Source of the DNA: Tunicatimonas pelagia
GTDB lineage: Bacteria > Bacteroidota > Bacteroidia > Cytophagales > Cyclobacteriaceae
Reading direction: 5' to 3'
Assembly (NCBI RefSeq): GCF_030506325.1
Contig: NZ_CP120683.1
Coordinates: 6,018,501 to 6,082,500, forward strand
Length of the DNA: 64,000 bases
Shown piece by piece: positions 37,523 through 46,052 of this stretch; the first letter of the stretch is position 1, and each line of letters opens with the position of its first letter. The translations under genes and the position numbers were made by a program. Below the pieces are notes generated by a model. The model ran no database searches. It was not told the DNA's origin and saw only the letters and a program-made list of their open reading frames with translations.

Positions 37523-38422
37523 ATGAAAGTAACGATAGATCAGAACTCAGGATACTGCTTTGGGGTGGAATTTGCCATTCAGATGGCGGAGGATGAAATG
37601 GAAGAGTCGGATAATTTGTACTGCCTCGGCGATATTGTTCATAACGATATGGAAGTGCAGCGCCTACACGAAAAAGGCTTACGGATTATTTCACGCGAAG
37701 ACTTGGAGAATCTTCGCAATTGCAAGGTGCTCATTCGGGCCCACGGCGAACCACCCGAAACCTACCAAACGGCCCTGAAAAATAATATTGAACTGATTGA
37801 TGCCTCCTGTCCAGTGGTGCTGAAGCTGCAAAATCGGGTGAAGAATGCTTTTGATCAAATGGAGAAGGCCGACGGGCAAATTGTCATTTACGGAAAACCT
37901 GGTCATGCCGAGGTAATTGGTCTCACCGGGCAGACAATGGGCAAAGCCATTATTGTTATGCATGATGAGGATTTGGATAAGATCGACTTTACGAAGCCAG
38001 TGACCTTATTCAGTCAGACGACCAAAAGTACCCAAGGCTTTTATCGCATTAAGGCGATGATTGAAGAACGCCTACAGGCGACCAATGGCGAATTGGAAAC
38101 CGTAGCTTTTAATGCCAATGATAGCATCTGCCGTCAGGTTTCTAACCGCGAGCCACAGCTACAGCAGTTTGCTCAGGAGCAAGACGTAATTATCTTTGTA
38201 AGCAGCAAGAAAAGCTCTAATGGGAAAGCATTATTTGAGGTTTGTCGAGCAACTAACCCGCACAGCTACTTTATTGCCAACGAAGAAGAGTTGCAGCCTG
38301 AGTGGTTCGAAGGAATGAATACCGTAGGGGTGTGCGGAGCTACTTCAACCCCGATGTGGCTCATGGAGCAAGTGGCGAATGGCATCCGTACCTTAGATAG
38401 TGAGCTATTAGAAGCTACCTAG
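37523..38422 (+). CDS. ispH: 4-hydroxy-3-methylbut-2-enyl diphosphate reductase
   Basis: Iron-sulfur enzyme of the last step of the non-mevalonate isoprenoid pathway, forming IPP and DMAPP. 299 residues. The three cluster cysteines are visible: Cys12 in SGYCFGV, one near residue 96 in DASCPVV, and one near 202 in NDSICRQV. GKPGHAEVIGLTGQ and VCGATSTPMWL are also conserved. Shorter N-terminus and no S1 domain. Cotranscribed with cmk, an arrangement seen in other Bacteroidota. Confidence 0.96.
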   Translation: MKVTIDQNSGYCFGVEFAIQMAEDEMEESDNLYCLGDIVHNDMEVQRLHEKGLRIISREDLENLRNCKVLIRAHGEPPETYQTALKNNIELIDASCPVVLKLQNRVKNAFDQMEKADGQIVIYGKPGHAEVIGLTGQTMGKAIIVMHDEDLDKIDFTKPVTLFSQTTKSTQGFYRIKAMIEERLQATNGELETVAFNANDSICRQVSNREPQLQQFAQEQDVIIFVSSKKSSNGKALFEVCRATNPHSYFIANEEELQPEWFEGMNTVGVCGATSTPMWLMEQVANGIRTLDSELLEAT

Positions 38423-38517
38423 CGAACAGCCTGCTTTACGTTGGATTACGTTAAATTTTAGGCCAGACAGAGCGCTAGCACACTGTAGACTAAGTTTCTG
38501 TATGTTGTGTTAGTGCC

Positions 38518-38642
38518 GTCATTGCGAGCTGTGAAGAATGAGCAGCGTGTCGGACGGCCGATGCCGCAATCTCACGTACCGCTCGCCGTAGCGCAAGATT
38601 GCCATGCTCGTTCCTCATCCAGCGTGGAACGCTCGCAATGAC
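38518..38642. repeat. REP-like palindromic element (GTCATTGCGAGC ends)
   Basis: GTCATTGCGAGC (38518-38529) and GCTCGCAATGAC (38631-38642) are perfect inverted ends. Inner segments also pair imperfectly, for example GCAATCT near 38576 with AGATTGC at 38597-38603. It can fold into one long hairpin. Similar 'GTCATTGCGAG...' elements are widespread in bacterial genomes and are thought to be non-coding and non-autonomous. Confidence 0.7.
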
Positions 38643-38823
38643 ATTTAAAATGTATAATTATTTACTTTACAGTGTACTGGGTTTTAACATCTCAACTGGC
38701 GGGTGCGCTCTTTTTGTTTTAACACCATCATTAGGTCTACTTTTCGTCGGCAGATCGGGTATCGTTGTGTAGTGAATATTCTATTCTCTAGTCAAATCGG
38801 AACTTGTCAGACCGATCTAAGTA

Positions 38824-38986
38824 AGAGCGTGTTTGAACTTTATCCTTTAGTTTTCTGATGGCTGTTTTCCGCCCATACTTCGCCTTTTTTTCGGACGATA
38901 GCTTAGGCTATCCTCCTCAAAAAGAGTCTCGTCTGTCCGAAAAACACCTCATAATAAATTCTAAAAATAAAATCCAAACACGCTCT
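38824..38986. mobile_element. MITE-like element with 12-base terminal inverted repeats
   Basis: AGAGCGTGTTTG (38824-38835) is perfectly inverted as CAAACACGCTCT (38975-38986), about 163 bases apart end to end. The interior is non-coding and has its own palindrome (GATAGCTTAGGCTATC near 38895-38912) and the pair TTTTTTTCGGAC / GTCCGAAAAA. Possible TAA at both borders. No transposase is in the window. It occupies the 700-base gap between ispH and the next gene together with the REP-like element; nothing else was seen there. Confidence 0.65.
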
Positions 38987-39125
38987 AAGAAACACGAAAT
39001 TGTTGCTATTGGTAGGCATTGATTTATGGTTTACGCCAACTCGTCGAGAAAATCAGGCAGTAATCTATCTGAATTTTAGGGCTTGGTTCAGTTTATTTCA
39101 GTATCTTAGGCGGTTCATAACTGTC

Positions 39126-39656
39126 ATGAACCTAGCTTTACCTATCAGGAGTCTGTTACTAGTGCTATTACTGCTTCTGAGCCAAACGATAGTAGCACAA
39201 CAGAAAGAGAATTCATCTACCCCGGCAGATTCATTGGTTCAACACTTCATTGATCAAAATCTGACAGTTTTACCTACCGGTGAAGTAGCCAATGTCTACA
39301 CCTATACGACGGGATTCTGTTCAGAATCAGTTATACTGAAAGATGATGGCCAATTTAAAGTTACCCGCGCAGGATGCCTTGATGAAACACTTGCTAAACG
39401 AGGTACTTGGCAAGCTGAAGCGGGTAAGGTATTTCTAAAGAGTCAGAAGGGGGAAGAGAACGTGGCTTATTTGATTAGACGGGGTAAAAATGTTTATTTA
39501 CTTACCGGTGGAATCATCGCCGAATGGCGAGCTATCGCAGAAAACTTACAATCGGCGGGCAGTAAGTTAGCTTATGACCCTTTCTCAGGAAAGATAGATT
39601 TGTATAAGGCCGAACAGAAGCAAGTAATTGAGAAACGTAAGCGGGATATAGAATAG
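39126..39656 (+). CDS. Secreted protein of unknown function
   Basis: 176 residues from the ATG at 39126, which starts the signal peptide MNLALPIRSLLLVLLLLLSQ ending in TIVAQQ. The longer open frame back to 39000 enters the MITE-adjacent DNA and is not used. The mature part includes LTVLPTGEVANVYTYTTGFC and RGTWQAEAGKVFLKS, reminiscent of small beta-barrel lipocalin-like proteins, and a lysine/arginine-rich C-terminus. It ends one base before the BaiN-type flavoprotein, so the two are co-transcribed. I do not recognise the family. Confidence 0.7.
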   Translation: MNLALPIRSLLLVLLLLLSQTIVAQQKENSSTPADSLVQHFIDQNLTVLPTGEVANVYTYTTGFCSESVILKDDGQFKVTRAGCLDETLAKRGTWQAEAGKVFLKSQKGEENVAYLIRRGKNVYLLTGGIIAEWRAIAENLQSAGSKLAYDPFSGKIDLYKAEQKQVIEKRKRDIE

Positions 39657-39657
39657 A

Positions 39658-40872
39658 ATGAAAGTGGCAGTTATTGGTGGTGGGGCAGCTGGATTTTTTT
39701 CGGCCATAACGGTAAAAGAGAACTATCCGGAGGCTGATGTTACTATTTTTGAGAAGTCACAAAAACTACTATCTAAGGTTAAAATATCGGGTGGCGGAAG
39801 GTGCAACGTCACTAATAGCTGTACTTCCATTGGGCAGCTCTGCCAAGCATACCCCCGGGGTGGAAAAAAGCTGAAAAAAGCGTTCCATCAATTTAGTACA
39901 AGTCATACTACAGCCTGGTTCGAGTCTCGGGGCGTTCCTTTGTTTGCCCAAGATGATAATCGGGTTTTTCCGGTATCGCAAAGCTCCCAAACAATCATCG
40001 ATTGCTTCTTGCAAGAAGCCAAACGACTGAGCATCAAGATCGAACGGGGAGTAGGAATAGAAGGTATTGATCCGATCAATGACCAATTAGCGTTAAGCTT
40101 TGTCAGTGAGCAACTGCCCCCAAGAATCTTCAATAAGGTGATTGTAGCTACCGGAGGTTCGCCTAAAATAAAAGGATTAGAGTGGCTAGAAGCACTAGGG
40201 CATAAAGTTAAAGAGCCAGTTCCTTCATTGTTCACTTTTAATATGCCCGCTGAAGAAATTACTCAACTAATGGGATTGGTGGTAGAAAATGCGATGGTAA
40301 GTATTCAGAGAACCAAGCTTAGGTCAGACGGCCCGCTACTAATCACCCACTGGGGAATGAGCGGTCCGGCGGTGTTGAAGCTATCTGCTTTTGGTGCCCG
40401 AACGTTAAATGAGATGGAGTACAATTTTAAGGTTCAGATAAACTGGGCAAATGAAGCAAATAATGAAGAAGTTGCTAATCAGTTGAAAGCAGTTGGTCAG
40501 GAACATCCTAAGAAAATTATAGCTAACATCAGACCGTATACCCTACCTCAACGATTGTGGTTGTTCTTACTGAAAAAAAGAGGTATTCCCGAAGATAAAA
40601 AGTGGAGCGAACTTGGTACCAAGTCGCTGAACAAACTAGTGAACGTACTCACCAACGACGTGTACGCCGTGAAGGGTAAAACGACTTTTAAGGAAGAATT
40701 TGTGACTTGTGGCGGAGTGAGTTTGGATAGCATCGACCTCAACACCATGCAAAGTAAGGTATGCAACAATCTCTATTTTGCCGGAGAAGTAATGGACGTT
40801 GACGCTATTACTGGAGGCTACAACTTCCAAGCCGCCTGGACCACCGGATTTCTGGCGGGTAAGTTAGGTTAG
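39658..40872 (+). CDS. HI0933/YhiN (BaiN-type) FAD-dependent flavoprotein
   Basis: 404 residues. FAD-binding Rossmann motif VIGGGAAGFFSAI at the N-terminus, EKSQKLLSKVKISGGGRCNVTN (the K(S/T)GGGRCN hallmark of the family), VIATGGSPKIKG near residue 160, and the C-terminal FAD contact LYFAGEVMDVDAITGGYNFQ. Members reduce diverse substrates, among them steroid or bile-acid intermediates in gut clostridia (BaiN); the native substrate here is unknown. Overlaps nothing and follows the secreted-protein gene by one base. Confidence 0.93.
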   Translation: MKVAVIGGGAAGFFSAITVKENYPEADVTIFEKSQKLLSKVKISGGGRCNVTNSCTSIGQLCQAYPRGGKKLKKAFHQFSTSHTTAWFESRGVPLFAQDDNRVFPVSQSSQTIIDCFLQEAKRLSIKIERGVGIEGIDPINDQLALSFVSEQLPPRIFNKVIVATGGSPKIKGLEWLEALGHKVKEPVPSLFTFNMPAEEITQLMGLVVENAMVSIQRTKLRSDGPLLITHWGMSGPAVLKLSAFGARTLNEMEYNFKVQINWANEANNEEVANQLKAVGQEHPKKIIANIRPYTLPQRLWLFLLKKRGIPEDKKWSELGTKSLNKLVNVLTNDVYAVKGKTTFKEEFVTCGGVSLDSIDLNTMQSKVCNNLYFAGEVMDVDAITGGYNFQAAWTTGFLAGKLG

Positions 40873-41253
40873 CAGTTCACCCTATGTAAACATTAACAGG
40901 CACCTTTGATTATTTGTGGTTTAGTATAGAGTTCATTATAGGTAGGTAAGTGTCAGCGTTGCGAGCATGACACTTTACGCTATGTTTTCATAACTAGAAG
41001 ACCCCCGCATTGAGCGTTGCTTTCTTCATTTATTAGAAGGTATCATCATGCTGGGACTCTGCGGTACCCTTGCCAGAGCACAGCACTACCATATTTATAG
41101 AAAGATATATAAGCTCTGAAGCTGATGTATTCGGTTATCAGGTAAAAATCTAATATATGGTGACAATCAATTAGCTTTAACCAGGCTGCTTTCTGCTTTG
41201 CTAGCCCTAATTCGGAACTACCAATTTCTATTTTTTGGTTTCATTAAAAATGT
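40873..41253. other. Intergenic stretch without recognisable gene
   Basis: About 380 bases with no credible coding frame on either strand. It contains only a small hairpin near 40951-40974 (GTGTCA ... TGACAC). Confidence 0.5.
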
Positions 41254-41292
41254 ATCTGAGTACAGCAGTGTTACTAACACTATAACTCAGAT
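41254..41292. other. Nested hairpins (possible structured RNA or site)
   Basis: ATCTGAGT (41254-41261) pairs with ACTCAGAT (41285-41292), and inside it AGTGTT (41267-41272) pairs with AACACT (41276-41281) around a three-base loop. All pairs are perfect. About 115 bases upstream of the YcxB-like gene; a TATACTTG promoter-like box follows at 41327. Confidence 0.4.
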
Positions 41293-41407
41293 GCCTGATT
41301 TTGTGGTAAGTTTAACCGGAAAGCTTTATACTTGCATCCGCGTAAGATTTTCGTCGTACGGAGGCAGTCGCTATGCGCTGGCTGTCTGATTTTGAATAGA
41401 CTTTTTC

Positions 41408-41887
41408 ATGATTGTAAAAACCAAAAAATATCAGCTTTCTACGGGCACCTACATCAAACTTGCTATGTTTAATTTACTCCGCAAGCAGTGGTGGGTATTT
41501 CTGATTACAGCAGCGCTAATGTGCGGGGCGTTCTTTATCTGGTCAATTTGGTGGATTATCGGGCCACTCATCGCCTTATTGCTTTACATTTTATTTTGGC
41601 TTATCCAGTTTACTGGGGTTACGCAGATGGAGCAAAACAAAATTTTGTTTGAGCGGCTCAGCTACGAAATCAATAGTCAGCAGGTACTCATAAAAGTAAA
41701 TACTAAGCAAGGGATGCCCCTACGATGGGATATGATCAAAGATGCTCGTATTGGTAAAGATTATTTTGTGCTCATTGTTTCTAAGGCTCAGCTGGTGCAT
41801 TTGCCGTTTCGGATTTTTAATACCGATAACGAGCGTAAATTTCTGGAAACCATACTGAAGCGAAAGGGCTACATTAAAGCTACTTAG
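41408..41887 (+). CDS. YcxB-like membrane protein
   Basis: 159 residues with two adjacent transmembrane helices (about 26-48 and 51-70: WWVFLITAALMCGAFFIWSI, LIALLLYILFWLIQF) and a C-terminal cytosolic PH-like part (LSYEINSQQVLIKVNTKQG, LRWDMIKDARIGKDYFVLIV) that matches the YcxB-like family. Function is unknown. Convergent with the M16 peptidase gene, from which it is separated by a hairpin at 41904-41950. Confidence 0.75.
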   Translation: MIVKTKKYQLSTGTYIKLAMFNLLRKQWWVFLITAALMCGAFFIWSIWWIIGPLIALLLYILFWLIQFTGVTQMEQNKILFERLSYEINSQQVLIKVNTKQGMPLRWDMIKDARIGKDYFVLIVSKAQLVHLPFRIFNTDNERKFLETILKRKGYIKAT

Positions 41888-41903
41888 CAGTAATGCATGA
41901 TGA

Positions 41904-41950
41904 TTGATGAATAGTGATAAACAAAAGCCCATCTATCATTACTCAATCAA
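41904..41950. terminator. Hairpin between convergent genes
   Basis: TTGATGAATAGTGATA (41904-41919) is mirrored by TATCATTACTCAATCAA (41934-41950) with two mismatches. It overlaps the last codons of the M16 peptidase gene. Built of the same TGAT/AATGA words as other intergenic hairpins here. Confidence 0.45.
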
Positions 41951-43184
41951 CAAGTGCTTCGTAAAATAGTGTGCTGCTATTATTCGCACTCAGAATCTTT
42001 TGAGCCGATTGTTGAATATCCTCGGCAGTAACTGCCTGTATCTTTGCCGATTCTTGGTTAATCAGGTTGGGATCACCCAATAGCGTAGAAAATGCCAGGC
42101 TCATAGCTCGGTTGAGCAATTCCATTTCCGAAAATACGAGGGTAGATTCGGCTTGGTTCTTCACTTTTCGGAGCTCTTCACCACTTATTCGTTTTTCTTT
42201 TACTTCTTCAATCACCGAAGTAATGGCTTCATCGGCAGCTTCCAACGTAACTCCTTCGTTGAGTCTGCCGTGAATAATCAGCAGACCCGGGTCGACTGAG
42301 CCGGTTACGTACGCATTAATTGAACTGAATAATGGGTTTTCCTTTACTAGCTGAGTAAATAATCGGGAAGATCGGCTTCGGCCCAGTATGTCGCTGAGTA
42401 AGTCTGCCGCATGGTAGCCAGCTTGGGTTCGCCCGGGAATATGAAACGCTTTGTAAATAGCGTGAGCGGGTACGTCACCGGCTTTCTTTAGGTGCCTCGG
42501 TTCGGTTTGTTCAGCTTCTTGAGGTAGTTGACGATGGTAAGGTTCTCCAGCCGGAATATCACCAAACCATTTTTCGGCTAACTGTTTCACTTCTTCGGCC
42601 TCTACCTGTCCAGCTACAACCAGCACGGCATTGTTGGGCCGATAAAATTTGTAAAAAAAGGATTTTACGTCATCGAGTGTAGCCTGTTCAATATGAGAAA
42701 TGTCGCGACCAATAGTAGGCCATCGGTAAGGATGGGTTTGGTAAGCTAGGGCTTTCAGTGTCATCATAGCATCGCCGTAGGGCTGGTTGAGGTAATTTTG
42801 CTTGTATTCCTCAATCACCACCTTACGCTGTACTTCCAGCACCTTCGGATCAAACGACAAGCTGAGCATTCGGTCAGATTCTAACCAGAAAGCTGTCTCC
42901 AGATTGGTTACTGGTAAGGTGAGGAAGTAATTAGTGATATCGGGATTGGTGAAAGCATTATTTTCACCACCCACTAGCTGAAGAGGCTCGTCATAGCTAG
43001 GAATATTCTTGGAACCGCCGAACATTAAATGTTCAAAAAGGTGGGCAAAGCCGGTTTTATTTTCATCTTCATCGCGGGAACCCACGTTGTAGAGCACATT
43101 CACCGTAGCAATGGGGACGGATGGGTCGGTATGTACCAGTACTTGTAATCCATTACTGAGCTTGAATTGATTGAAGTCAATCAT
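41943..43184 (-). CDS. M16 family zinc peptidase (insulinase/processing-peptidase-like)
   Basis: 413-residue protein of the single-domain M16B type. The inverted zinc motif HLFEH is at residues 48-52, with the distal Glu in VVIEEYKQNYLNQPYGD near 128. GSRDEDENKTGFAHLFEHLM is typical. No signal peptide is seen, so it is likely cytosolic or works in a larger complex; many Bacteroidota encode such proteins in pairs, one active and one inactive, but no partner is adjacent here. Starts MIDFNQFKLSNGLQVLVH. Confidence 0.92.
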   Translation of the reverse strand: MIDFNQFKLSNGLQVLVHTDPSVPIATVNVLYNVGSRDEDENKTGFAHLFEHLMFGGSKNIPSYDEPLQLVGGENNAFTNPDITNYFLTLPVTNLETAFWLESDRMLSLSFDPKVLEVQRKVVIEEYKQNYLNQPYGDAMMTLKALAYQTHPYRWPTIGRDISHIEQATLDDVKSFFYKFYRPNNAVLVVAGQVEAEEVKQLAEKWFGDIPAGEPYHRQLPQEAEQTEPRHLKKAGDVPAHAIYKAFHIPGRTQAGYHAADLLSDILGRSRSSRLFTQLVKENPLFSSINAYVTGSVDPGLLIIHGRLNEGVTLEAADEAITSVIEEVKEKRISGEELRKVKNQAESTLVFSEMELLNRAMSLAFSTLLGDPNLINQESAKIQAVTAEDIQQSAQKILSANNSSTLFYEALVD

Positions 43185-43335
43185 ACGTATTTATCTTTTG
43201 ATAGTGTTGCTGTTAACAATTCGGTTCTTCAAATCGTTGTGAAATAGCAATTTTTTAGTGAGACAAACGATAACAAGCTCTATCATTTTTCTTTGCTTTG
43301 CATTATTAGTATCATTGAGCTAATTTTTGCTAATC

Positions 43336-44481
43336 ATGCCAACCATCAAAGACCAAACCAATAGTACCGAACGGTCTCGGAATTTAATTTATCAGTTTTT
43401 TGATCTCGTTAAAGAAGAAAGAACATTTATCATGCTGATAGGTGTTCTTTTTTTCGGAGCGGCGGTGGTATACCCGTATCCGGGAATAGCCATGTGGTTT
43501 GGTTTTTTGGTAGCTGCCTACTCAGCGGTTTCTAATGACAGTATTCAAACCTTAGGCACCTTTATTGCCTCGAATGCCAACCGCAAATGGTATGTGCTTT
43601 GGCTGTACATTGGCGGTATTTTTTTGGCAACCGTTATAGTGGGCTGGCTTAAGTACGATGGTGGCGTCTCTTACGGCCGATTACTAACTACGGAAGCTGA
43701 CGGTAGTTTATCATTCCCTCAACCTGAGAGTTTTGCTTTTCTACAGATTGCTGCTCCTATTTTTCTGCTGATTCTAACCCGCTTGCGGATGCCGGTTTCT
43801 ACTACGTTCCTGCTACTGAGCAGCTTCGCAGTGAGTCCGAGTGCAGTAGGTTCGGTCATCAATAAGAGTTTAACGGCTTATTTAATTGCGTTTGGATTGG
43901 GCTTCGTAGTTTGGTACTTAATTACCAACCTTACTAGGAAGTATTTTGTGGGCAAGCCAGCATTCGGCTGGGCCATTGCTCAGTGGATTACCAGCGGCAC
44001 CCTATGGTCGGTCTGGATTATGCAGGATGCTGCCAATATTGCCATCTACCTGCCGCGCTCGCTAAGCGTTGTTCAGTTTCTTGGGTTTGCTATGGTTGTA
44101 TTTTTAGGTTTAGGGCTAATCTTCTTTCTGAAAGGTGATAAGATTCAGGATATTGTGAATGAGAAAAGCGAGGTGACGGATATTCGGGCGGCTACTATTA
44201 TTGATTTTGTGTACGCGCTTATCTTGATTTATAAACTCACCATCAGTACTATTCCTATGAGTACTACTTGGGTGTTTATTGGGTTGCTAGGTGGTCGCGA
44301 AATAGGGATTCGTTTGCGCCAAAAGAGTAATGGATCAGATAAAAGAAAAAGCGTGGGCAGTGCCCTACGAATGGTTGGTAAAGATGTTGGTTTAGCTACC
44401 GTAGGCTTACTCGTTTCGGTACTGTTGGCAATGGCCGTAAATGAAGGGTTTAGGGAGGAAGTGCTGAAATACTTCGGCTGA
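43336..44481 (+). CDS. Pit/PHO4-like inorganic phosphate permease homologue
   Basis: 381-residue membrane protein with about ten hydrophobic segments. It shows the twofold Pit signature in diverged form: VSNDSIQTLGTFIASN (first repeat) and WIMQDAANIAIYLPR with STIPMSTTWVFIGLLGGREIG (second repeat), where canonical Pit reads GANDxANA and PVSTTH. The match supports a sodium- or proton-coupled anion permease of the PHO4 superfamily. ATG at 43336 is used; a TTG at 43327 is also in frame. Downstream convergent gene encodes a phosphatase-like protein. Confidence 0.78.
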   Translation: MPTIKDQTNSTERSRNLIYQFFDLVKEERTFIMLIGVLFFGAAVVYPYPGIAMWFGFLVAAYSAVSNDSIQTLGTFIASNANRKWYVLWLYIGGIFLATVIVGWLKYDGGVSYGRLLTTEADGSLSFPQPESFAFLQIAAPIFLLILTRLRMPVSTTFLLLSSFAVSPSAVGSVINKSLTAYLIAFGLGFVVWYLITNLTRKYFVGKPAFGWAIAQWITSGTLWSVWIMQDAANIAIYLPRSLSVVQFLGFAMVVFLGLGLIFFLKGDKIQDIVNEKSEVTDIRAATIIDFVYALILIYKLTISTIPMSTTWVFIGLLGGREIGIRLRQKSNGSDKRKSVGSALRMVGKDVGLATVGLLVSVLLAMAVNEGFREEVLKYFG

Positions 44482-44503
44482 GTGGAACAGTTGACAGTGA
44501 GCA

Positions 44504-44883
44504 ATGAATGATGACTAATGACTAATGACTAATGACTAATGAATGATGAGTAATGGGTAGTTGGCGGGGGCTGGGAGCACGGAGCGAGGCCGCTGCGGAG
44601 AACGGAGGTTAAAATCACTTTTTTTCGGAACCAACAAGATGCATCTTTTTCTAATCTGTAATTTTCAATTTTTCGTACCTAATGCCTACTATGGACTGTC
44701 GACCGTGGACTATTAACCAATGCCCAAAACTTTGTAACCTTCAACCTGCTAAACTTGCTGCCCAATGCCCGTCGACTATCGACCACGGACTGTTGACTAT
44801 TAACCAATGACCACTGTGAACCGTCGACGATGGACTATCATCTGTGGACTGTGGACTATCGACCGTGGACTAATAACTAACCA
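44504..44883 (+). repeat. Mosaic intergenic repeat, copy B
   Basis: No gene is supported in the 405 bases between the Pit-like gene and the phosphatase-like gene. The stretch begins with ATGACTAATGACTAATG words, then GGCTGGGAGCACGGAGC, AACGGAGGTTAAAATCAC, CCAACAAGATGCATC, TTTCTAATCTGTAATTTTC and ends with degenerate units of GTCGACNRTGGACTAT. By eye only about five differences separate copies B and C over some 230 bases. Confidence 0.85.
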
Positions 44884-44886
44884 CCA

Positions 44887-45822
44887 TTAAAACATCTCTA
44901 GCAAAACAGTTTCATCGGGTAGCTCAATCTGTAGCTTCTCCAGTTGCTGACTTACTAAAACTATATTTTGCTGATTAGGAAAGTTAAACACGTTAGGGAG
45001 TTGTGTTTCCTGATGGGGAAAAGTAGTGAGAGCTAGGTCTACCTGGGTTGGAAGCTTTTCTACACTAGAAGGATTGTACCATAGCACTTGAGATGCATCA
45101 GCTAGTGATTTCCAAAAGCGTTTCTTTACTTTTGCATTTTTTGCTGAAATCACCAGACTAGTCTTACTAGCAATAGGGTAGTGGCGTAGTTTGCTACTGG
45201 ATAGATTAAATAAATACTGAATATCGGCAGAAACTGTTCCGGCGATAACGATTGGAACCAATGTATTTTCGTAGGTAATTGGTTGCCAGAATTTGAGCCA
45301 CTTACGCCACGCAGACTCAGTAGATAAATTGGAAAGGCCATCTGTGAGCATAAAATCAGGCGAGTGATGGTAGATTTGTTGGGTGATGCTTTGCCAGTCA
45401 TGCAGTTTTTGAGGCAGCTCCAGGGAAGTCCAGCAAGCACTCCAGTTAGGTTTATTTTGGCTAAAGGTTTGAACAATTAAGCGAGGACTTAACCCTTCAT
45501 CCTCACCAATTATCAAGTAATACTTTGTGCCAGAGGCTAAGCCCCGCAAATGGCAGAAATAGTTTTCCATCCCCCGATGAAAATTAGAAGCAGTGATTGT
45601 AGCCCGAAAAGCATACGCTGCCGTGTCTTGCTGATGATCTACCGTATCGTAGTAAACCCGCTGTGAGTCGGGGCAGCCCCCAATCAATTCCCAGCCAATA
45701 AGTGCCGATGTGCTTGGGTTCTCGGTGAGAATAAGGCGATAGTTTTGAGTAGCCGCCTCACTTTGTAGTGAAAAAACCAAAGTTACTAAAGAAAAATAAG
45801 CGATCCTTATTAGAAATTTCAT
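44887..45822 (-). CDS. Purple acid phosphatase-like protein lacking metal ligands (pseudoenzyme)
   Basis: 311 residues with an N-terminal signal peptide (ending SEAAT). Residues about 25-120 form the Fn3-like N-terminal domain of purple acid phosphatases (SALIGWELIGG, LRGLASGTKYYLIIGED). The remainder follows a phosphoesterase outline but the metal motifs are gone: where the family reads LGDLSY and GNHE, this protein has PDFMLTDGLSN and VPIVIAGTVSADIQYLFNL. It may be a secreted binding protein. Preceded on this strand by TTAACA repeats with 11-base spacing (45844-45882). Reading as a dead metallophosphoesterase is inference. Confidence 0.65.
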   Translation of the reverse strand: MKFLIRIAYFSLVTLVFSLQSEAATQNYRLILTENPSTSALIGWELIGGCPDSQRVYYDTVDHQQDTAAYAFRATITASNFHRGMENYFCHLRGLASGTKYYLIIGEDEGLSPRLIVQTFSQNKPNWSACWTSLELPQKLHDWQSITQQIYHHSPDFMLTDGLSNLSTESAWRKWLKFWQPITYENTLVPIVIAGTVSADIQYLFNLSSSKLRHYPIASKTSLVISAKNAKVKKRFWKSLADASQVLWYNPSSVEKLPTQVDLALTTFPHQETQLPNVFNFPNQQNIVLVSQQLEKLQIELPDETVLLEMF

Positions 45823-45843
45823 CAGATACTAATAGCTATTTTG

Positions 45844-45882
45844 ATAACAATTTCTTAACATTAAGTTAACAATTTCTTAACA
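45844..45882. promoter_or_regulatory. Direct repeats TTAACA at 11-base spacing (Pho-box-like)
   Basis: ATAACA at 45844 and TTAACA at 45855, 45866 and 45877: four boxes with 11-base spacing, 22-60 bases before the start of the phosphatase-like gene and also just upstream of a small + strand gene. Eleven-base direct repeats are the architecture of PhoB/PhoP boxes; this specific link is inference. Confidence 0.45.
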
Positions 45883-45908
45883 TTGCTATTCAAATCAATG
45901 CATCTTCT

Positions 45909-46052
45909 ATGAAAACTCCTTACGAACATCGGGCAAGATATGGGTTGCATCACCTCATTTTCGGAAAGCCATCGAGAAGGGCAAGGCAGTTTTACTGGTT
46001 CTTACTAGGTCTTTTTTTGGTTCTTAGCCTAACGTATATTGTAAGCTACTAA
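45909..46052 (+). CDS. Small membrane protein (47 residues)
   Basis: Short frame MKTPYEHRARYGLHHLIFGK continuing to PSRRARQFYWFLLGLFLVLS and a C-terminal LTYIVSY. A basic N-terminal half is followed by one transmembrane helix (about 29-45), a plausible positive-inside orientation. It starts immediately after the TTAACA repeat region and ends four bases inside the convergent amidohydrolase gene. Too short for most gene callers; I cannot name a family. Confidence 0.45.
   Translation: MKTPYEHRARYGLHHLIFGKPSRRARQFYWFLLGLFLVLSLTYIVSY

Noticed and set aside
41198-41389. Short + strand frame of 63 residues
   Set aside because: It runs through the nested hairpins, shows no signal or domain, and has no supporting neighbour.
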